64,000 nucleotides of DNA from Thermococcus gorgonarius (GCF_002214385.1 NZ_CP014855.1:372001-436000), one strand, 5' to 3'; shown: positions 19,080 through 27,367, counted from the first letter of the stretch. Numbers and translations: made by a program. The notes: a model not told the origin generated them from the letters alone.

Positions 19080-19532
19080 TCAGTACTTCTTGAGCTCCGG
19101 AATCTGCTCCTCGAGCTCCTTCTTGAGTTCGGTGGCTATTTTGTCAAGGAAGCTCTGGCCCTTCGGAGTTACGACCCTTCCCTCGCCCGGAACCTTTTGG
19201 ACGAAGCCAGCCTGTTCAAGCTGCTGGAGGGCCTTCCTGATTATGCTTCCGCCGGCCTTGTAGAAGTGCTCCGGAGCGTGTCCGCGGTTCTTCCTGCCGC
19301 CGTACCAGGTGCGAAGCCTCTCGATTCCGACGGGGCCGTCTATGTAGACCTTCCTGAAGACGCTAGCAACGCGGTAGTACCACCAGTCTTCCTGCTCTGG
19401 AAGTCTCTCCTTGTGCCTGCCGGTCTTGACAAACTTGGCCCACTCTGGGGGCTTTATCTCCTCAATCTCCTTGAGCTTTTCCGCGACCCTCTCAACGAGC
19501 AGGTCACCGGGAACATCATAAACCGTAGCCAT
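19080..19532 (-). CDS. rps19e: 30S ribosomal protein S19e
   Basis: This 150-residue protein matches archaeal/eukaryotic S19e, needed for small-subunit maturation. It has the N-terminal [20 protein letters not shown], the [24 protein letters not shown] segment and the conserved basic stretch [22 protein letters not shown]. The next gene upstream on this strand, the CRM-domain protein, ends only 3 bp away. Confidence 0.97.
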   Translation of the reverse strand: MATVYDVPGDLLVERVAEKLKEIEEIKPPEWAKFVKTGRHKERLPEQEDWWYYRVASVFRKVYIDGPVGIERLRTWYGGRKNRGHAPEHFYKAGGSIIRKALQQLEQAGFVQKVPGEGRVVTPKGQSFLDKIATELKKELEEQIPELKKY

Positions 19533-19535
19533 CCT

Positions 19536-19952
19536 TCAATCCCTCCCCTTCTTGAACTTCTTCCTAAAGTTAGCGATATCGAGCCTGACTTTACGGACGG
19601 GCTTTTCTTCCCGCTTTTCTTTCGAAAGCTCCTTTCTCTGGAGCTTCCTTAAATACTTTTCCCAGCCTTCCCTCGGCTTGAACAATATAAACCTTTTGCC
19701 CCTGACCTCGATGAGCTCACTGTCCGTAAGTTCAGCCACCCTCTCCGCGAGGGCTTTTCTGTCGAGACCCGTGGAGATGAGCGCGCCCTTTCTTATCTCA
19801 ACCTTTAGAATGCCGTCTTTCTCAAGCTGAGTGTTGATTTCCTCTATTACACTCTCAGCTAAACCTTTCTTGCCAATCCACGCTCGCGGTTCTATATCGT
19901 AATACCTCGCGCGGATTGCTCTCCTCACCTTACCGGGTAAGCGTTTCTCCAT
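19536..19952 (-). CDS. YhbY/CRM-domain RNA-binding protein
   Basis: This 138-residue protein has a basic N-terminal RNA-binding part (KRLPGKVRRAIRARYYDIEPRAWIGKKGLAESVIEEI) whose GKKGL corresponds to the CRM GxxG loop. A highly basic tail follows (KLQRKELSKEKREEKPVRKVR). CRM proteins such as YhbY associate with pre-50S particles. It precedes S19e by 3 bp, consistent with ribosome assembly. The ATG at 19952 follows GGTGAGAG. Confidence 0.8.
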   Translation of the reverse strand: MEKRLPGKVRRAIRARYYDIEPRAWIGKKGLAESVIEEINTQLEKDGILKVEIRKGALISTGLDRKALAERVAELTDSELIEVRGKRFILFKPREGWEKYLRKLQRKELSKEKREEKPVRKVRLDIANFRKKFKKGRD

Positions 19953-20021
19953 GACTCTCACCACTAACCCCTCGCTGGAGATGGTCTTATAAAAGTTGGC
20001 CTTTTAAAGGTGTTGGAGCGT

Positions 20022-20420
20022 TCAGCTAGACCCAAACTTTTCCATGAACTCAGCTGGTGTATAAACCTCGGGAAGCCACTCGAAGTGCTTTTTGTTGTTG
20101 GTAACCAGTGGAGCGTTGAGTTTTACCGCGAGCGAGCCTATCATGTAGTCCCTCGCATTCTTGGAGAAGTCCCATCGACCGAGGGCGCTTTGGACAACGA
20201 TTTCCGCCGATTCCTCGTCAAAATCCATGATCTCCAGAGAGATCGATTCAAACACTGCCTTCACCTTGCTCTTGGCTTCGAGCAGTCCTTTTCTTCGCGC
20301 ATACCTGTAAAGAACCTCCATGTAGACCCCTGAACTCGTCACGGGTTGAAACGGAGACTCTATAAGCCACTCAAGAAACCTTCTGTCATTGAAAACGTTG
20401 GTATCGAGTACGACTTTCAC
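20022..20420 (-). CDS. vapC: VapC-type PIN-domain toxin
   Basis: This 132-residue PIN protein starts KVVLDTNVFNDRRF, with further acidic positions in VYMEVLYRY and KNARDYMIGSLAVKL, and ends with a short tail. It is coupled to its antitoxin by an ATGA overlap (4 bp). It differs clearly from the PIN toxin at 1.1 kb (few shared residues outside the active site), so the two are not a recent duplication. Confidence 0.86.
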   Translation of the reverse strand: MKVVLDTNVFNDRRFLEWLIESPFQPVTSSGVYMEVLYRYARRKGLLEAKSKVKAVFESISLEIMDFDEESAEIVVQSALGRWDFSKNARDYMIGSLAVKLNAPLVTNNKKHFEWLPEVYTPAEFMEKFGSS

Positions 20421-20665
20421 TTTTCTCCCTCCAGCTCCTTTAGAGTCCTTTCGATGCCCCTGGCGAGACCTTCTCTCGTTTCCTCTATGGTCTCGTCGAT
20501 GTCTTTCATTATCTCCGTAAACTCCTGAAGGAGATCCTCAAACTTCATCAGGACATACGAATTCCCCTGGCGCACAAAGACAACCTCATCTCCTGCCTTG
20601 ATCCCAAGGGCTTCCCGAACTTCTTTCGGGATCGTTACCTGGTATTTCTTCGTCACAACTGGCAT
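20417..20665 (-). CDS. vapB: VapB antitoxin, AbrB/SpoVT type
   Basis: This 82-residue protein has the AbrB fold signature VVTKKYQVTIPKEVREALGIKAGDEVVFVRQG and a long acidic helical tail (MKDIDETIEETREGLARG) for toxin binding. The ATG at 20665 follows GGTGAACGTA. It is the first gene of the operon with the PIN toxin. An AT-rich stretch just upstream could hold its own operator, but no exact palindrome stood out. Confidence 0.86.
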   Translation of the reverse strand: MPVVTKKYQVTIPKEVREALGIKAGDEVVFVRQGNSYVLMKFEDLLQEFTEIMKDIDETIEETREGLARGIERTLKELEGEK

Positions 20666-20760
20666 TACGTTCACCATTAGGGTATTACATATTTCGGCTT
20701 AATAATACTTTCGTGGGAAAGGGTTTAAGAGACCAAACCCAAAACCACGCCGGTGGTAGA

Positions 20761-21363
20761 ATGCTCGTCCATCATCTCTACTCGGGCGGTAAGGACTCCA
20801 GTCTGGCCGCTTGGATACTAACAAGGCTCGGCTATGAGGTAGAACTTGTAACAATCAGCTTTGGTCTTCTGGATAACTGGAGGTACGCAAGGGAAACCGC
20901 CGAAACACTGGGCTTCAGACACAGGGTTGTTTATCTGCCCGGAGAAATCCTTGAAAATGCCGCAAAGATGGCAATTAAAGACGGCCACCCAAACAACGCT
21001 ATACAGTTTATCCACGAGAGGGCTTTGGAGTACGTCGCCTCGATGCCGGAAGTCGAGAGAATAAGTGACGGCACCAGGAGGGACGACAGGGTTCCGCTTC
21101 TTGACCTGCCAAAGGCCCGCTCACTGGAGGACCGCTTTGGCGTAGCCTACATAAGGCCCCTCCTCGGTCTCGGCTACAAGACGATTAGAGAACTCACGGA
21201 GAGGCTCTTCGTCGTTGAAATCCGCGAGAGTGAGCAGCTTAAGAAGGCCGACTATGAAGTAGAGCTGAGGCACCTTCTCCGCGAGAAGGGCATCGACCCG
21301 CTCACAATCTTCCCAAAGAGCCATTATCAATCGAGGGTTTTGGGCTGGAGGGAGCAACTGTGA
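20761..21363 (+). CDS. PP-loop ATPase-like protein
   Basis: This 200-residue protein has the PP-loop ATP-binding motif YSGGKDSSLAAW at about residues 7-18, as in enzymes that adenylate RNA bases or carboxylates. A later conserved stretch SDGTRRDDRVPLLD follows. It resembles an archaeal group once described as a predicted thiouridylase-related subunit, and its substrate is unknown. GGTGG precedes the ATG at 20761. Its stop overlaps the GTG start of the glycosylase gene. Confidence 0.8.
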   Translation: MLVHHLYSGGKDSSLAAWILTRLGYEVELVTISFGLLDNWRYARETAETLGFRHRVVYLPGEILENAAKMAIKDGHPNNAIQFIHERALEYVASMPEVERISDGTRRDDRVPLLDLPKARSLEDRFGVAYIRPLLGLGYKTIRELTERLFVVEIRESEQLKKADYEVELRHLLREKGIDPLTIFPKSHYQSRVLGWREQL

Positions 21364-22202
21364 TCTTTGACCTCAAAAAGACGGTTCACGAGATGATAAG
21401 GAACGGCACCTGGAAGTTCGAGGGTGGTGTATTCTACCAGGCCCTCCGCCTTCCCAGTGGGAAACTCATCGTTGCTGGCTACGACGGTGAAGACTTTCTG
21501 CTTCCCGGCGGGCTTGGGAAAGAGGACAAAAAGTTCGCCAAGGAAAAGCTCTCCTTCATCCTCGGCCTTGACACTGACTTGGACTCCTTCTATGCGGAGA
21601 TAAGCGATTCGCCCTTTGCATTCCTTGCGGAGGAGTTCCGGGGTTTAACCGTCCCTGCCGCCCCAAGCCCGTACCAGGCGCTGATGGAGGTCATAGCACA
21701 GCAACAGGTGAGCTTTGACTTCGCCCAGAAGACGATTGCAAACCTCGTGAGGCTCGCTGGAAAGCGGGTTGGAGAGGTCTACGCCTTCCCCACTGCTGAG
21801 GACATAGCGGGACTGAGCGAGGCAGAGCTTAGGGAGACGAAGCTCGGCTACCGCGCCCAGTACATAAAGAACCTGACGGCACTCTACCTTAAGGAGAAGC
21901 TCAACCTCGACCTGTGGGAGTGGAATGTGGAAGAGGCCATAAAGTACCTCACGAAGTTCAGAGGAATAGGAAAGTGGACGGCCGAGCTCTTTTTGGCCTA
22001 CGGCCTGAGGAAGAATGTCTATCCTGCTGGCGACCTCGGGCTTAGAAGGGGAATAGCTAAGATCTTCGGGAAGAGAGTGAAGGACGTGAAGGAAAAAGAT
22101 GTGCGGGAGATAATCGAGCCCTACGGGAAGTGGAAGGGCCTGCTGGCCTTTTACGTGACCTGCTACGACAGGAAGACGGAGCCGGAGAGGAGGAAAAAAT
22201 GA
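21360..22202 (+). CDS. AlkA-like DNA glycosylase (HhH-GPD superfamily)
   Basis: This 280-residue protein should excise alkylated bases. It has an N-terminal beta-rich domain, then the helical HhH-GPD domain with AAPSPYQALMEVIAQQQVS. The hairpin-helix LTKFRGIGKWTAELFL is followed by the catalytic Asp in YPAGDLGLRRG. The start codon is GTG 21360, overlapping the PP-loop gene stop. The end overlaps the next start (ATGA), so at least three genes form one transcript. Confidence 0.9.
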   Translation: MIFDLKKTVHEMIRNGTWKFEGGVFYQALRLPSGKLIVAGYDGEDFLLPGGLGKEDKKFAKEKLSFILGLDTDLDSFYAEISDSPFAFLAEEFRGLTVPAAPSPYQALMEVIAQQQVSFDFAQKTIANLVRLAGKRVGEVYAFPTAEDIAGLSEAELRETKLGYRAQYIKNLTALYLKEKLNLDLWEWNVEEAIKYLTKFRGIGKWTAELFLAYGLRKNVYPAGDLGLRRGIAKIFGKRVKDVKEKDVREIIEPYGKWKGLLAFYVTCYDRKTEPERRKK

Positions 22203-22531
22203 GCGAGATGATTGTAGTTCTGCCAAAGGAGAGGTTCAAAGCCATCAAGGGCAAAGATATAAACGCCCTCCTCAGAGAAAACCTGCCGAAGGCGGAGGAG
22301 ACACTAAAGGCCGAGCGGGAAGAGTTCCTCCGTGAGAAGGTTGCAAAACTGGAGGAAAAGCTCCGCGAGATGGAAAGTGAGATTGAAGAGCTCAGGGAGT
22401 TCTACGAGAAAGCCTTGAAGGATAAGGAGTTAATGATGTCTGAGCGCGAGGGGCTGAGAAAGGAGAACGCCGAGCTGAGGGCGAAGGTTGAGGAGAGGAG
22501 AAGTGAACTGGAGAAAGTTCACAAATCGTGA
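22199..22531 (+). CDS. Small coiled-coil protein
   Basis: This 110-residue protein has a short N-terminal part (VVLPKERFKAIKGKDINALLRENLPKAEE) and then a nearly continuous charged coiled coil to the C terminus with heptad-like Leu spacing. I do not recognise it. It overlaps the glycosylase gene (ATGA). Its 3' end lies within the phased palindromic array that precedes the next gene. A partner role with that neighbour is plausible. Confidence 0.72.
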   Translation: MSEMIVVLPKERFKAIKGKDINALLRENLPKAEETLKAEREEFLREKVAKLEEKLREMESEIEELREFYEKALKDKELMMSEREGLRKENAELRAKVEERRSELEKVHKS

Positions 22532-22557
22532 ACGAATCGTTCATGGAGCGTGAACGA
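22517..22557 (+). promoter_or_regulatory. Array of four alternating GTTCAC/GTGAAC half-sites at 11-bp steps
   Basis: Half-sites GTTCAC (22517), GTGAAC (22528), GTTCA (22539) and GTGAAC (22550) alternate in orientation and are spaced exactly 11 bp apart, about one DNA turn. Together they form the palindromes GTTCAC-N5-GTGAAC and TGAACGA-A-TCGTTCA. The array covers the stop codon of one gene and the region just before the start of the next. It looks like an operator for cooperative binding of a small dimeric regulator. Confidence 0.6.
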
Positions 22558-22558
22558 A

Positions 22559-22957
22559 ATGAAGCTCATCATCAGACCCGAGAAGGGCCTTGGTAAGATC
22601 GAGGTCGAGCTAGATGAAGGGCTTGAAAGGGAAATTCTAGAGCTGGCAAAGCGCTACGGCGTTCCCCCTGAAAGGGTTATCGAGGTTGCTTTAACCCAAG
22701 AGTTCAAAGAAGCAAAGGAGAACGTTGACGAGCTTGTGAAAAAGGCCCGGGAACTTGAAAAACGGGTGTGGGAGCTGGAGACGGAGTACGCCCCGCTTAG
22801 ATACAAGGCCTATGGCATCAGTGAAGATAACAAAATCCTCGCCATCGAGCTTTCTGGCCTGATAGCGGAGAACAACCAGCTGAGGCGCTTCTTAAGGCTT
22901 CCTCTGAACAGGAACCCCGAGCTGAGAAAGCTTATATCCTACTACCTCCAAGGCTAA
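22559..22957 (+). CDS. Putative ribbon-helix-helix-like protein with coiled-coil tail
   Basis: In this 132-residue protein an N-terminal beta strand is followed by helices (LDEGLEREILELAKRYGVPPERVIEVAL), resembling ribbon-helix-helix DNA-binding proteins. A coiled coil and a basic C-terminal segment (LRRFLRLPLNRNPELRKLI) follow. The RHH assignment is an inference from pattern only. The ATG at 22559 has GGAG at 22545-22548; a GTG at 22550 is a possible alternative. The operator-like array lies directly over its upstream region. Confidence 0.68.
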   Translation: MKLIIRPEKGLGKIEVELDEGLEREILELAKRYGVPPERVIEVALTQEFKEAKENVDELVKKARELEKRVWELETEYAPLRYKAYGISEDNKILAIELSGLIAENNQLRRFLRLPLNRNPELRKLISYYLQG

Positions 22958-22960
22958 ACC

Positions 22961-23016
22961 GCGGATGATGACAGCGAATTGCACTGATGTTGATGACGAG
23001 GACTGGCCCTGACGCC
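22961..23016 (+). ncRNA. Box C/D guide sRNA
   Basis: All four boxes are clear: C ATGATGA (22965-22971), 12-nt guide, D' CTGA (22984-22987), C' TTGATGA (22990-22996), 12-nt guide, D CTGA (23009-23012). A GCG/CGC terminal stem brackets them. This is the canonical archaeal dual-guide 2'-O-methylation sRNA with D'-C' spacing of 2 nt. The guides are at 22972-22983 and 22997-23008, and their rRNA or tRNA targets were not worked out. It lies 4 bp after the preceding gene, in a 142-bp gap. Confidence 0.85.
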
Positions 23017-23100
23017 GTCCCGGGCGGGCCGTGAGGAATCCAAGACGGGATGAGCGAAGGCGATGATATACCCTATGAGCGCCGAGCCCGTCCGGGGCGT
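23012..23100. ncRNA. Candidate structured RNA: ~89-nt element closed by a long GC stem
   Basis: ACGC and CCCGGGCGGGC at 23012-23029 pair with GCCCGTCCGGG and GCGT at 23086-23100, about 15 bp with one G-T pair and a 3-nt bulge. Inside are smaller hairpins (CCGT/ACGG, and GGCG/CGCC around ATGATATACCCTATGAG, whose two TGA elements are kink-turn-like). It directly follows the C/D sRNA and ends at the stop codon of the convergent radical SAM gene. The strand is undetermined; a terminator or H/ACA-like RNA are alternatives, although no 3' ACA is seen. Confidence 0.45.
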
Positions 23101-24179
23101 TAAACTGCCCCGGCCTTCTCCAGGACTCTGGGAATCTCGGCAGGCTCAAGTGCGCTCTCGACCATGTAGCCCTTCTCAACGAGTATCCTTGAGATGAGCT
23201 CGTCCCTCGTGTAGCCGTCGAGCGTTTTATCGCCGTAGAACATGAGCTCTGGAAGAAGTATCAGGCCGATGTCTACCTCGGGAAGGCCTTTGACGGTTCT
23301 CAGAACGTCCCTGCCGGTGAGGAGGCCTGCCGTCCCAATGTTGCCCCCGAAGAACTCGTTCTTCACTATAACCACTGGAATCCTCGGGAAGATTCTCCTG
23401 AGCTCTGGGTATGCCAGCTCGCCGGTGAGGATGTAGGTCGGAATGGTCGGCTCAACATCAAAGGGCCCAACGTCGAGCCTCAGTTCCCCGAGGAGGGCCT
23501 TGAATACCGGCGGAATGACGACCTTTATGCCCGTTTCCTTTCCAGCTTCGAGAGCCCTTTCCTTAACGAAAACCAGCTCTTCCTTCGTGAGCGGTCTGAC
23601 GTCTTTGTTGTACTTTGTTACGCCAACGGGAAACAGCCTGACCTCAGCGACATCCATCGAGGCCAGATCCCTTATTATCTCGCCTATGTCGTCAACGTTG
23701 TAGCCCGGGGTGAGGATTATGTCCGCTATGACCCTGAAGGTTCTGGCAACCAGCGGGAGAAAGTCTATAAGCCTGCCCGCAAGCGGGCTTCTCATCAGCG
23801 CAATCCTCTTCTCCTTCTTCGTCGTGTGGATTGAAATCTGCATCTCGTCGAGGCCTGCCCTGGAGAGGCTCTCAACCCTCTTCTCGTCGAGCCCAACGTT
23901 TCCAGCGGTATCTGTAACGCGAATCCACAGTTCCGGGTAGTGCTCGCTGACGTAGGCTATTCTCTTCTCAAGCTCCGGGTCGTTGAGGGTGTCGTGGAAG
24001 GAGACGCGGTAAATCATCTCTGGCGGATTCTGGCGGAGGTAGCAGAAGAGGCAGTAGCTCCCGCAGGGGCCGGCCCTGCTCGACGGAGGGATAACTACTA
24101 AATCCTCCCTCTCATCAACCCCATCGAGCTCGTACTTCGTGATCTTTCTGAGTTTAAAGTCCTCGGTGAACTCGTACAT
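23100..24179 (-). CDS. Radical SAM protein (DUF512-like)
   Basis: This 359-residue protein has the [4Fe-4S]/SAM Cys cluster CGSYCLFC (spacing Cx3Cx2C) at about residues 40-47, then the barrel ([34 protein letters not shown]). The C-terminal half contains [16 protein letters not shown] and [18 protein letters not shown], typical of the DUF512 group. Its reaction is unknown. I start at ATG 24179 after GGAG; a palindromic TATA element (GCTTTTAAAAGC) lies upstream between it and the divergent kinase gene. Confidence 0.86.
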   Translation of the reverse strand: MYEFTEDFKLRKITKYELDGVDEREDLVVIPPSSRAGPCGSYCLFCYLRQNPPEMIYRVSFHDTLNDPELEKRIAYVSEHYPELWIRVTDTAGNVGLDEKRVESLSRAGLDEMQISIHTTKKEKRIALMRSPLAGRLIDFLPLVARTFRVIADIILTPGYNVDDIGEIIRDLASMDVAEVRLFPVGVTKYNKDVRPLTKEELVFVKERALEAGKETGIKVVIPPVFKALLGELRLDVGPFDVEPTIPTYILTGELAYPELRRIFPRIPVVIVKNEFFGGNIGTAGLLTGRDVLRTVKGLPEVDIGLILLPELMFYGDKTLDGYTRDELISRILVEKGYMVESALEPAEIPRVLEKAGAV

Positions 24180-24237
24180 GGTGGGAACTCCGGGCAGGCT
24201 TTTAAAAGCTTGAGGGTAAAGACCTCCTGGTGATGGC

Positions 24238-24771
24238 ATGATAATAGCGGTAACTGGCACACCCGGAGTTGGAAAAACGACGGTTTCAAAGCTTTTGGCT
24301 GAAAAGCTCGGCTATGAATACGTAAATCTCAGGGACTACGCGATAGAAAAGGGGATCGGCGAGATGAAGGGCGATGAGCTTGAGGTTGAGGTCGATGAGC
24401 TGGCCTACAACTTCGAGAAGGACTTCGCCGGAAAAGATGTTGTCGTTGACGGCCACCTGAGCCACTTCCTCAAGGCGGACCTCGTGGTTGTTCTGCGCGC
24501 CCATCCGAAGCTTGTAGGAGAGAGGCTGGAGGCGAGGGGTTATCCGAAGGAGAAAGTTGGGGAAAACGTTGAGGCTGAACTCGTTGATGTCATCCTTGTC
24601 GAGGCTCTTGAGGAAAACGAGAACGTAATCGAGGTTGACACGACCGGAAAGACGCCGGAGGAAGTCGTTGAGGAGGTTCTCGAGCTCATCAAGGAGGGCG
24701 TTAAGAGAAGGGTCGGCATCGTTGACTGGAGTGAGGTTTACGATGAGGTTGTCCCCTACCTACGCCTTTGA
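24238..24771 (+). CDS. Adenylate kinase AK6/Fap7-type NMP kinase
   Basis: This 177-residue P-loop kinase has [14 protein letters not shown] at residues 7-20 and the AK6-type motifs [10 protein letters not shown] and [17 protein letters not shown]6/Fap7 proteins combine nucleotide kinase/ATPase activity with a role in late small-subunit assembly (binding Rps14/uS11). The ATG at 24238 follows CTGGTGATGG. It overlaps the convergent nob1 gene by 16 bp. Confidence 0.93.
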   Translation: MIIAVTGTPGVGKTTVSKLLAEKLGYEYVNLRDYAIEKGIGEMKGDELEVEVDELAYNFEKDFAGKDVVVDGHLSHFLKADLVVVLRAHPKLVGERLEARGYPKEKVGENVEAELVDVILVEALEENENVIEVDTTGKTPEEVVEEVLELIKEGVKRRVGIVDWSEVYDEVVPYLRL

Positions 24772-25256
24772 CGCCTCTTCTTCCTCGGGATCAGCCTCAC
24801 GGGGCTTCCGCAGTCGGGGCAGACCCCATCCGGGGGCATCTCCTCGAATTTTTTTCCGCAGCCGATGCAGACGTAGTTCCAGCGGATTACCCTTTTTATA
24901 CCGCGCTTTAGCGTTCTGAACTCTATGCCAAGGGTTTTGGCTACGTTCTGGAGGTTGTAGTCGTCGGTGAAGAGAACTCCTTTGAGCTCGTAGGCCAGTG
25001 CAAGAACCTCCAAATCGGCCTCGCTCAGCTCGTTCAGCTCGCCCGTCCTCCTCGCGGCGTCTTTAACGGCCTCGACGCTCTCCTTCGAGGGAACCAGAAC
25101 CCTGACCTTGCCCGCGCTGATCAGACCCTCCAAGAACAGCCTCGACTCCGGGTCCTTCACCTCTTCGACGACCTTGGGAGTGGTTACGCCTTCTACGTCA
25201 ACGCCCTGTATGAATATCGCCGCGTCAATTACTCTGACTTTTCCGTCATCTCTCAT
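24756..25256 (-). CDS. nob1: Nob1-like 16S rRNA 3'-end endonuclease
   Basis: This 166-residue protein has an N-terminal PIN nuclease domain ([39 protein letters not shown]) and a C-terminal zinc ribbon (CIGC...CPDC, about 131-150) with a basic tail. Nob1 cuts the 3' end of pre-16S/18S rRNA in the final step of small-subunit maturation. The ATG at 25256 gives the family-like start; the upstream part of the frame overlaps the pxpA start region. It faces the AK6 gene tail to tail. Confidence 0.92.
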   Translation of the reverse strand: MRDDGKVRVIDAAIFIQGVDVEGVTTPKVVEEVKDPESRLFLEGLISAGKVRVLVPSKESVEAVKDAARRTGELNELSEADLEVLALAYELKGVLFTDDYNLQNVAKTLGIEFRTLKRGIKRVIRWNYVCIGCGKKFEEMPPDGVCPDCGSPVRLIPRKKRRQRRR

Positions 25257-25314
25257 GGTCTCAACTCGGAGAAACACTTTTTTAGATTTCCGTCGAAAGG
25301 GGGGCGGTGGGAAC

Positions 25315-26082
25315 ATGAAGGTTGACCTCAACTCCGACCTCGGCGAGAGCTTTGGGAGGTACAAGCTCGGCCTAGATGAGGAGGTTATGAAGTACATCAG
25401 CTCAGCTAACGTCGCGACCGGCTGGCACGCTGGAGATCCTCTCGTTATGCGAAAGACTGTGAGGCTCGCGAAAGAGAACAGCGTAGCCGTTGGCGCACAC
25501 CCTGGCTATCCCGATTTGCTTGGCTTCGGGAGGCGGTACATGAAGCTTTCTCCAGAGGAAGCGAGGAACTACATCCTTTATCAGATCGGTGCACTTTACG
25601 CCTTTGCCAGAGCCGAAGACCTTGAACTCCAGCACGTTAAGCCCCATGGTGCCCTCTACAACGCCCTCGTGAAGGAGGAAGAGCTCGCGAGGGCTGTCAT
25701 TGAAGGGATAGCTGACTTCGATAAAAAGCTCATCTTCGTGACCCTCTCCGGCTCAAGGCCTGCTGAAATAGCGGAAGAGATGGGCGTTAAGGTTGCCCAC
25801 GAGGTCTTTGCCGACAGGGCCTACAACCCGGACGGAACGCTCGTCCCCCGCTCGAAACCCGGTGCTGTGATACACGACAAAGAAGAGATAGCGGAGCGCG
25901 TGGTCTCGATGGTCAAGGACGGCGGGGTTAGGGCGATAAACGGCGAGTGGATCGAGCTGAAGGCCGACACCATATGCGTCCACGGGGACAACCCGAAGGC
26001 GGTTGAAATAGCGGCCCACGTGAGGAGGGCACTTGAAGAGGAGGGAGTGAAGATAGTGCCGATGAGGAAGATAGTCCGTTAG
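25315..26082 (+). CDS. pxpA: 5-oxoprolinase subunit A (LamB/YcsF family)
   Basis: This 255-residue protein matches PxpA with the start [17 protein letters not shown]. It also has CxxH-like surroundings [44 protein letters not shown] and [23 protein letters not shown]. With PxpBC it converts 5-oxoproline to glutamate using ATP. The ATG at 25315 follows GGTGGGAAC. The operon continues with pxpB after an inserted toxin-antitoxin pair. Confidence 0.95.
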   Translation: MKVDLNSDLGESFGRYKLGLDEEVMKYISSANVATGWHAGDPLVMRKTVRLAKENSVAVGAHPGYPDLLGFGRRYMKLSPEEARNYILYQIGALYAFARAEDLELQHVKPHGALYNALVKEEELARAVIEGIADFDKKLIFVTLSGSRPAEIAEEMGVKVAHEVFADRAYNPDGTLVPRSKPGAVIHDKEEIAERVVSMVKDGGVRAINGEWIELKADTICVHGDNPKAVEIAAHVRRALEEEGVKIVPMRKIVR

Positions 26083-26120
26083 GTTTTAAGGTCAGATGAC
26101 CAAGTAAGTGTGGTGGGAGT

Positions 26121-26318
26121 ATGGGAGTTGTGGAGGCAATTTACGAGAACGGGGTTTTCAAGCCGTTGAAAAAGCTCAACCTTCCTGAGAAGAGAAGGGT
26201 GAAGCTGATAATCCTGGACGAATTCATCAAAGACCTAGACGATGCCTTTGGGATACTAGAGGAGGACATAGATTTGGAGAAGCTCAGGAAGGAGTGGGAC
26301 AGGGATGTATCTTCTTGA
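26121..26318 (+). CDS. AF2212-like (DUF104) antitoxin
   Basis: This 65-residue protein has the DUF104 N terminus VVEAIYENGVFKPLKKLNLPEKRRVKLIIL, a beta-rich pattern characteristic of archaeal VapB-like antitoxins. An acidic tail follows, ending in LRKEWDRDVSS. The toxin gene starts 14 bp before its stop. ATG 26121 follows GGTGGGAGT. This antitoxin class differs from the AbrB-type ones elsewhere in the window. Confidence 0.84.
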   Translation: MGVVEAIYENGVFKPLKKLNLPEKRRVKLIILDEFIKDLDDAFGILEEDIDLEKLRKEWDRDVSS

Positions 26319-26682
26319 TACCGACGTTCTGATCGATGTTCTCAGGGGTGTTGATGAAGCTAGAGAATTTTTGATAGGAGTCGTGGAGAGAGGGGCATTT
26401 ATTTCCACCGTTACAATAGCGGAGCTGTTCTCGGGCAGGGAGACGAGAGATCCAATCAAGAAGGAGAAGATAACGAGGCTCCTTAGTCACTTTGAGGCCC
26501 TGCCGGTAACTCCGGAGGTGGCAATGCTCGCGGGAGAGATTAGAAGGGACTACCAGGTGTCCCTTGGAGATGCGATCATAGCCGCCACCGCGGCTGTTCA
26601 TGGGCTTACCGTTGTCACTGGAAATATCAAGCACTTCGCAAGGATTGAAGGCATTTCCGTACTGAAACCTCCATACCGGTGA
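26305..26682 (+). CDS. vapC: VapC-type PIN-domain toxin
   Basis: This 125-residue PIN protein starts YLLDTDVLIDVLRGV. It has Glu in ISTVTIAELFSG, Asp in VSLGDAIIAATAAVHGL and the final TGNIKHFARIEGI typical of VapC. The pair sits between pxpA and pxpB on the same strand, with only 38 bp before the antitoxin and 6 bp after the toxin, so it probably shares the oxoprolinase transcript. Confidence 0.9.
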   Translation: MYLLDTDVLIDVLRGVDEAREFLIGVVERGAFISTVTIAELFSGRETRDPIKKEKITRLLSHFEALPVTPEVAMLAGEIRRDYQVSLGDAIIAATAAVHGLTVVTGNIKHFARIEGISVLKPPYR

Positions 26683-26688
26683 ACCCCC

Positions 26689-27366
26689 ATGAAACCAGAG
26701 CTAAAGCCCGCCGGTGACTCTGCCCTTCTGATCTCCTTTGGTGAGACCATAGACGAGGAGATAAACGAGAGAGTTCACGCAATAGCAAGGGCGATAGAAA
26801 AGGCAGGCTTTGAGTGGCTGGTCGAGACGGTCCCGGCTTACTCCTCGCTCTTGGTGATTTACGATCCTCTTAAAGTCACCTACGCCCAGGTCGAGGCCTC
26901 AATAAAGCCCCTGCTGAATGCCGAGGGGAGTGCCTTCGAGGGCAGGCTCGTTAAAATACCTGTGGTTTACGGTGGTAAATACGGGCCGGACATCGAGTTC
27001 GTGGCAAAACACAACGGCCTCACCGTTGATGACGTCATCGAGATTCACTCCAGGCCGGTTTACCGCGTCTACTTCCTCGGCTTCCTTCCCGGCTTTGCTT
27101 ACCTCGGCGGCATGGATGAGAGAATAGCAACGCCCCGACTGGAAAAGCCTCGCCTGAAAGTTCCGGCCGGTTCGGTTGGCATAGCGGGAAAGCAGACTGG
27201 AATTTACCCCCTCGAAAGCCCCGGCGGCTGGCGGCTTATAGGGAGGACACCTTTGAGGCTGTTCAACCCTGCAAAAGAACCGCCAACCCTTCTTCAGCCG
27301 GGCGACAGGGTGAAGTTCGTGCCGATAGACGAGAGCGGGTTCAGGGAGCTGTACGGGAAGCAATGA
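26689..27366 (+). CDS. pxpB: 5-oxoprolinase subunit B (KipI-like)
   Basis: This 225-residue protein has the KipI/PxpB motifs PAGDSALLISFGETID, YSSLLVIYDP, YRVYFLGFLPGFAYLGGMDERIATPRL and VGIAGKQTGIYPLESPGGWRLIGRT. It forms the oxoprolinase complex with PxpA and PxpC. It starts 6 bp after the VapC gene, and its stop overlaps the pxpC ribosome binding site. Confidence 0.94.
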   Translation: MKPELKPAGDSALLISFGETIDEEINERVHAIARAIEKAGFEWLVETVPAYSSLLVIYDPLKVTYAQVEASIKPLLNAEGSAFEGRLVKIPVVYGGKYGPDIEFVAKHNGLTVDDVIEIHSRPVYRVYFLGFLPGFAYLGGMDERIATPRLEKPRLKVPAGSVGIAGKQTGIYPLESPGGWRLIGRTPLRLFNPAKEPPTLLQPGDRVKFVPIDESGFRELYGKQ

Positions 27367-27367
27367 G

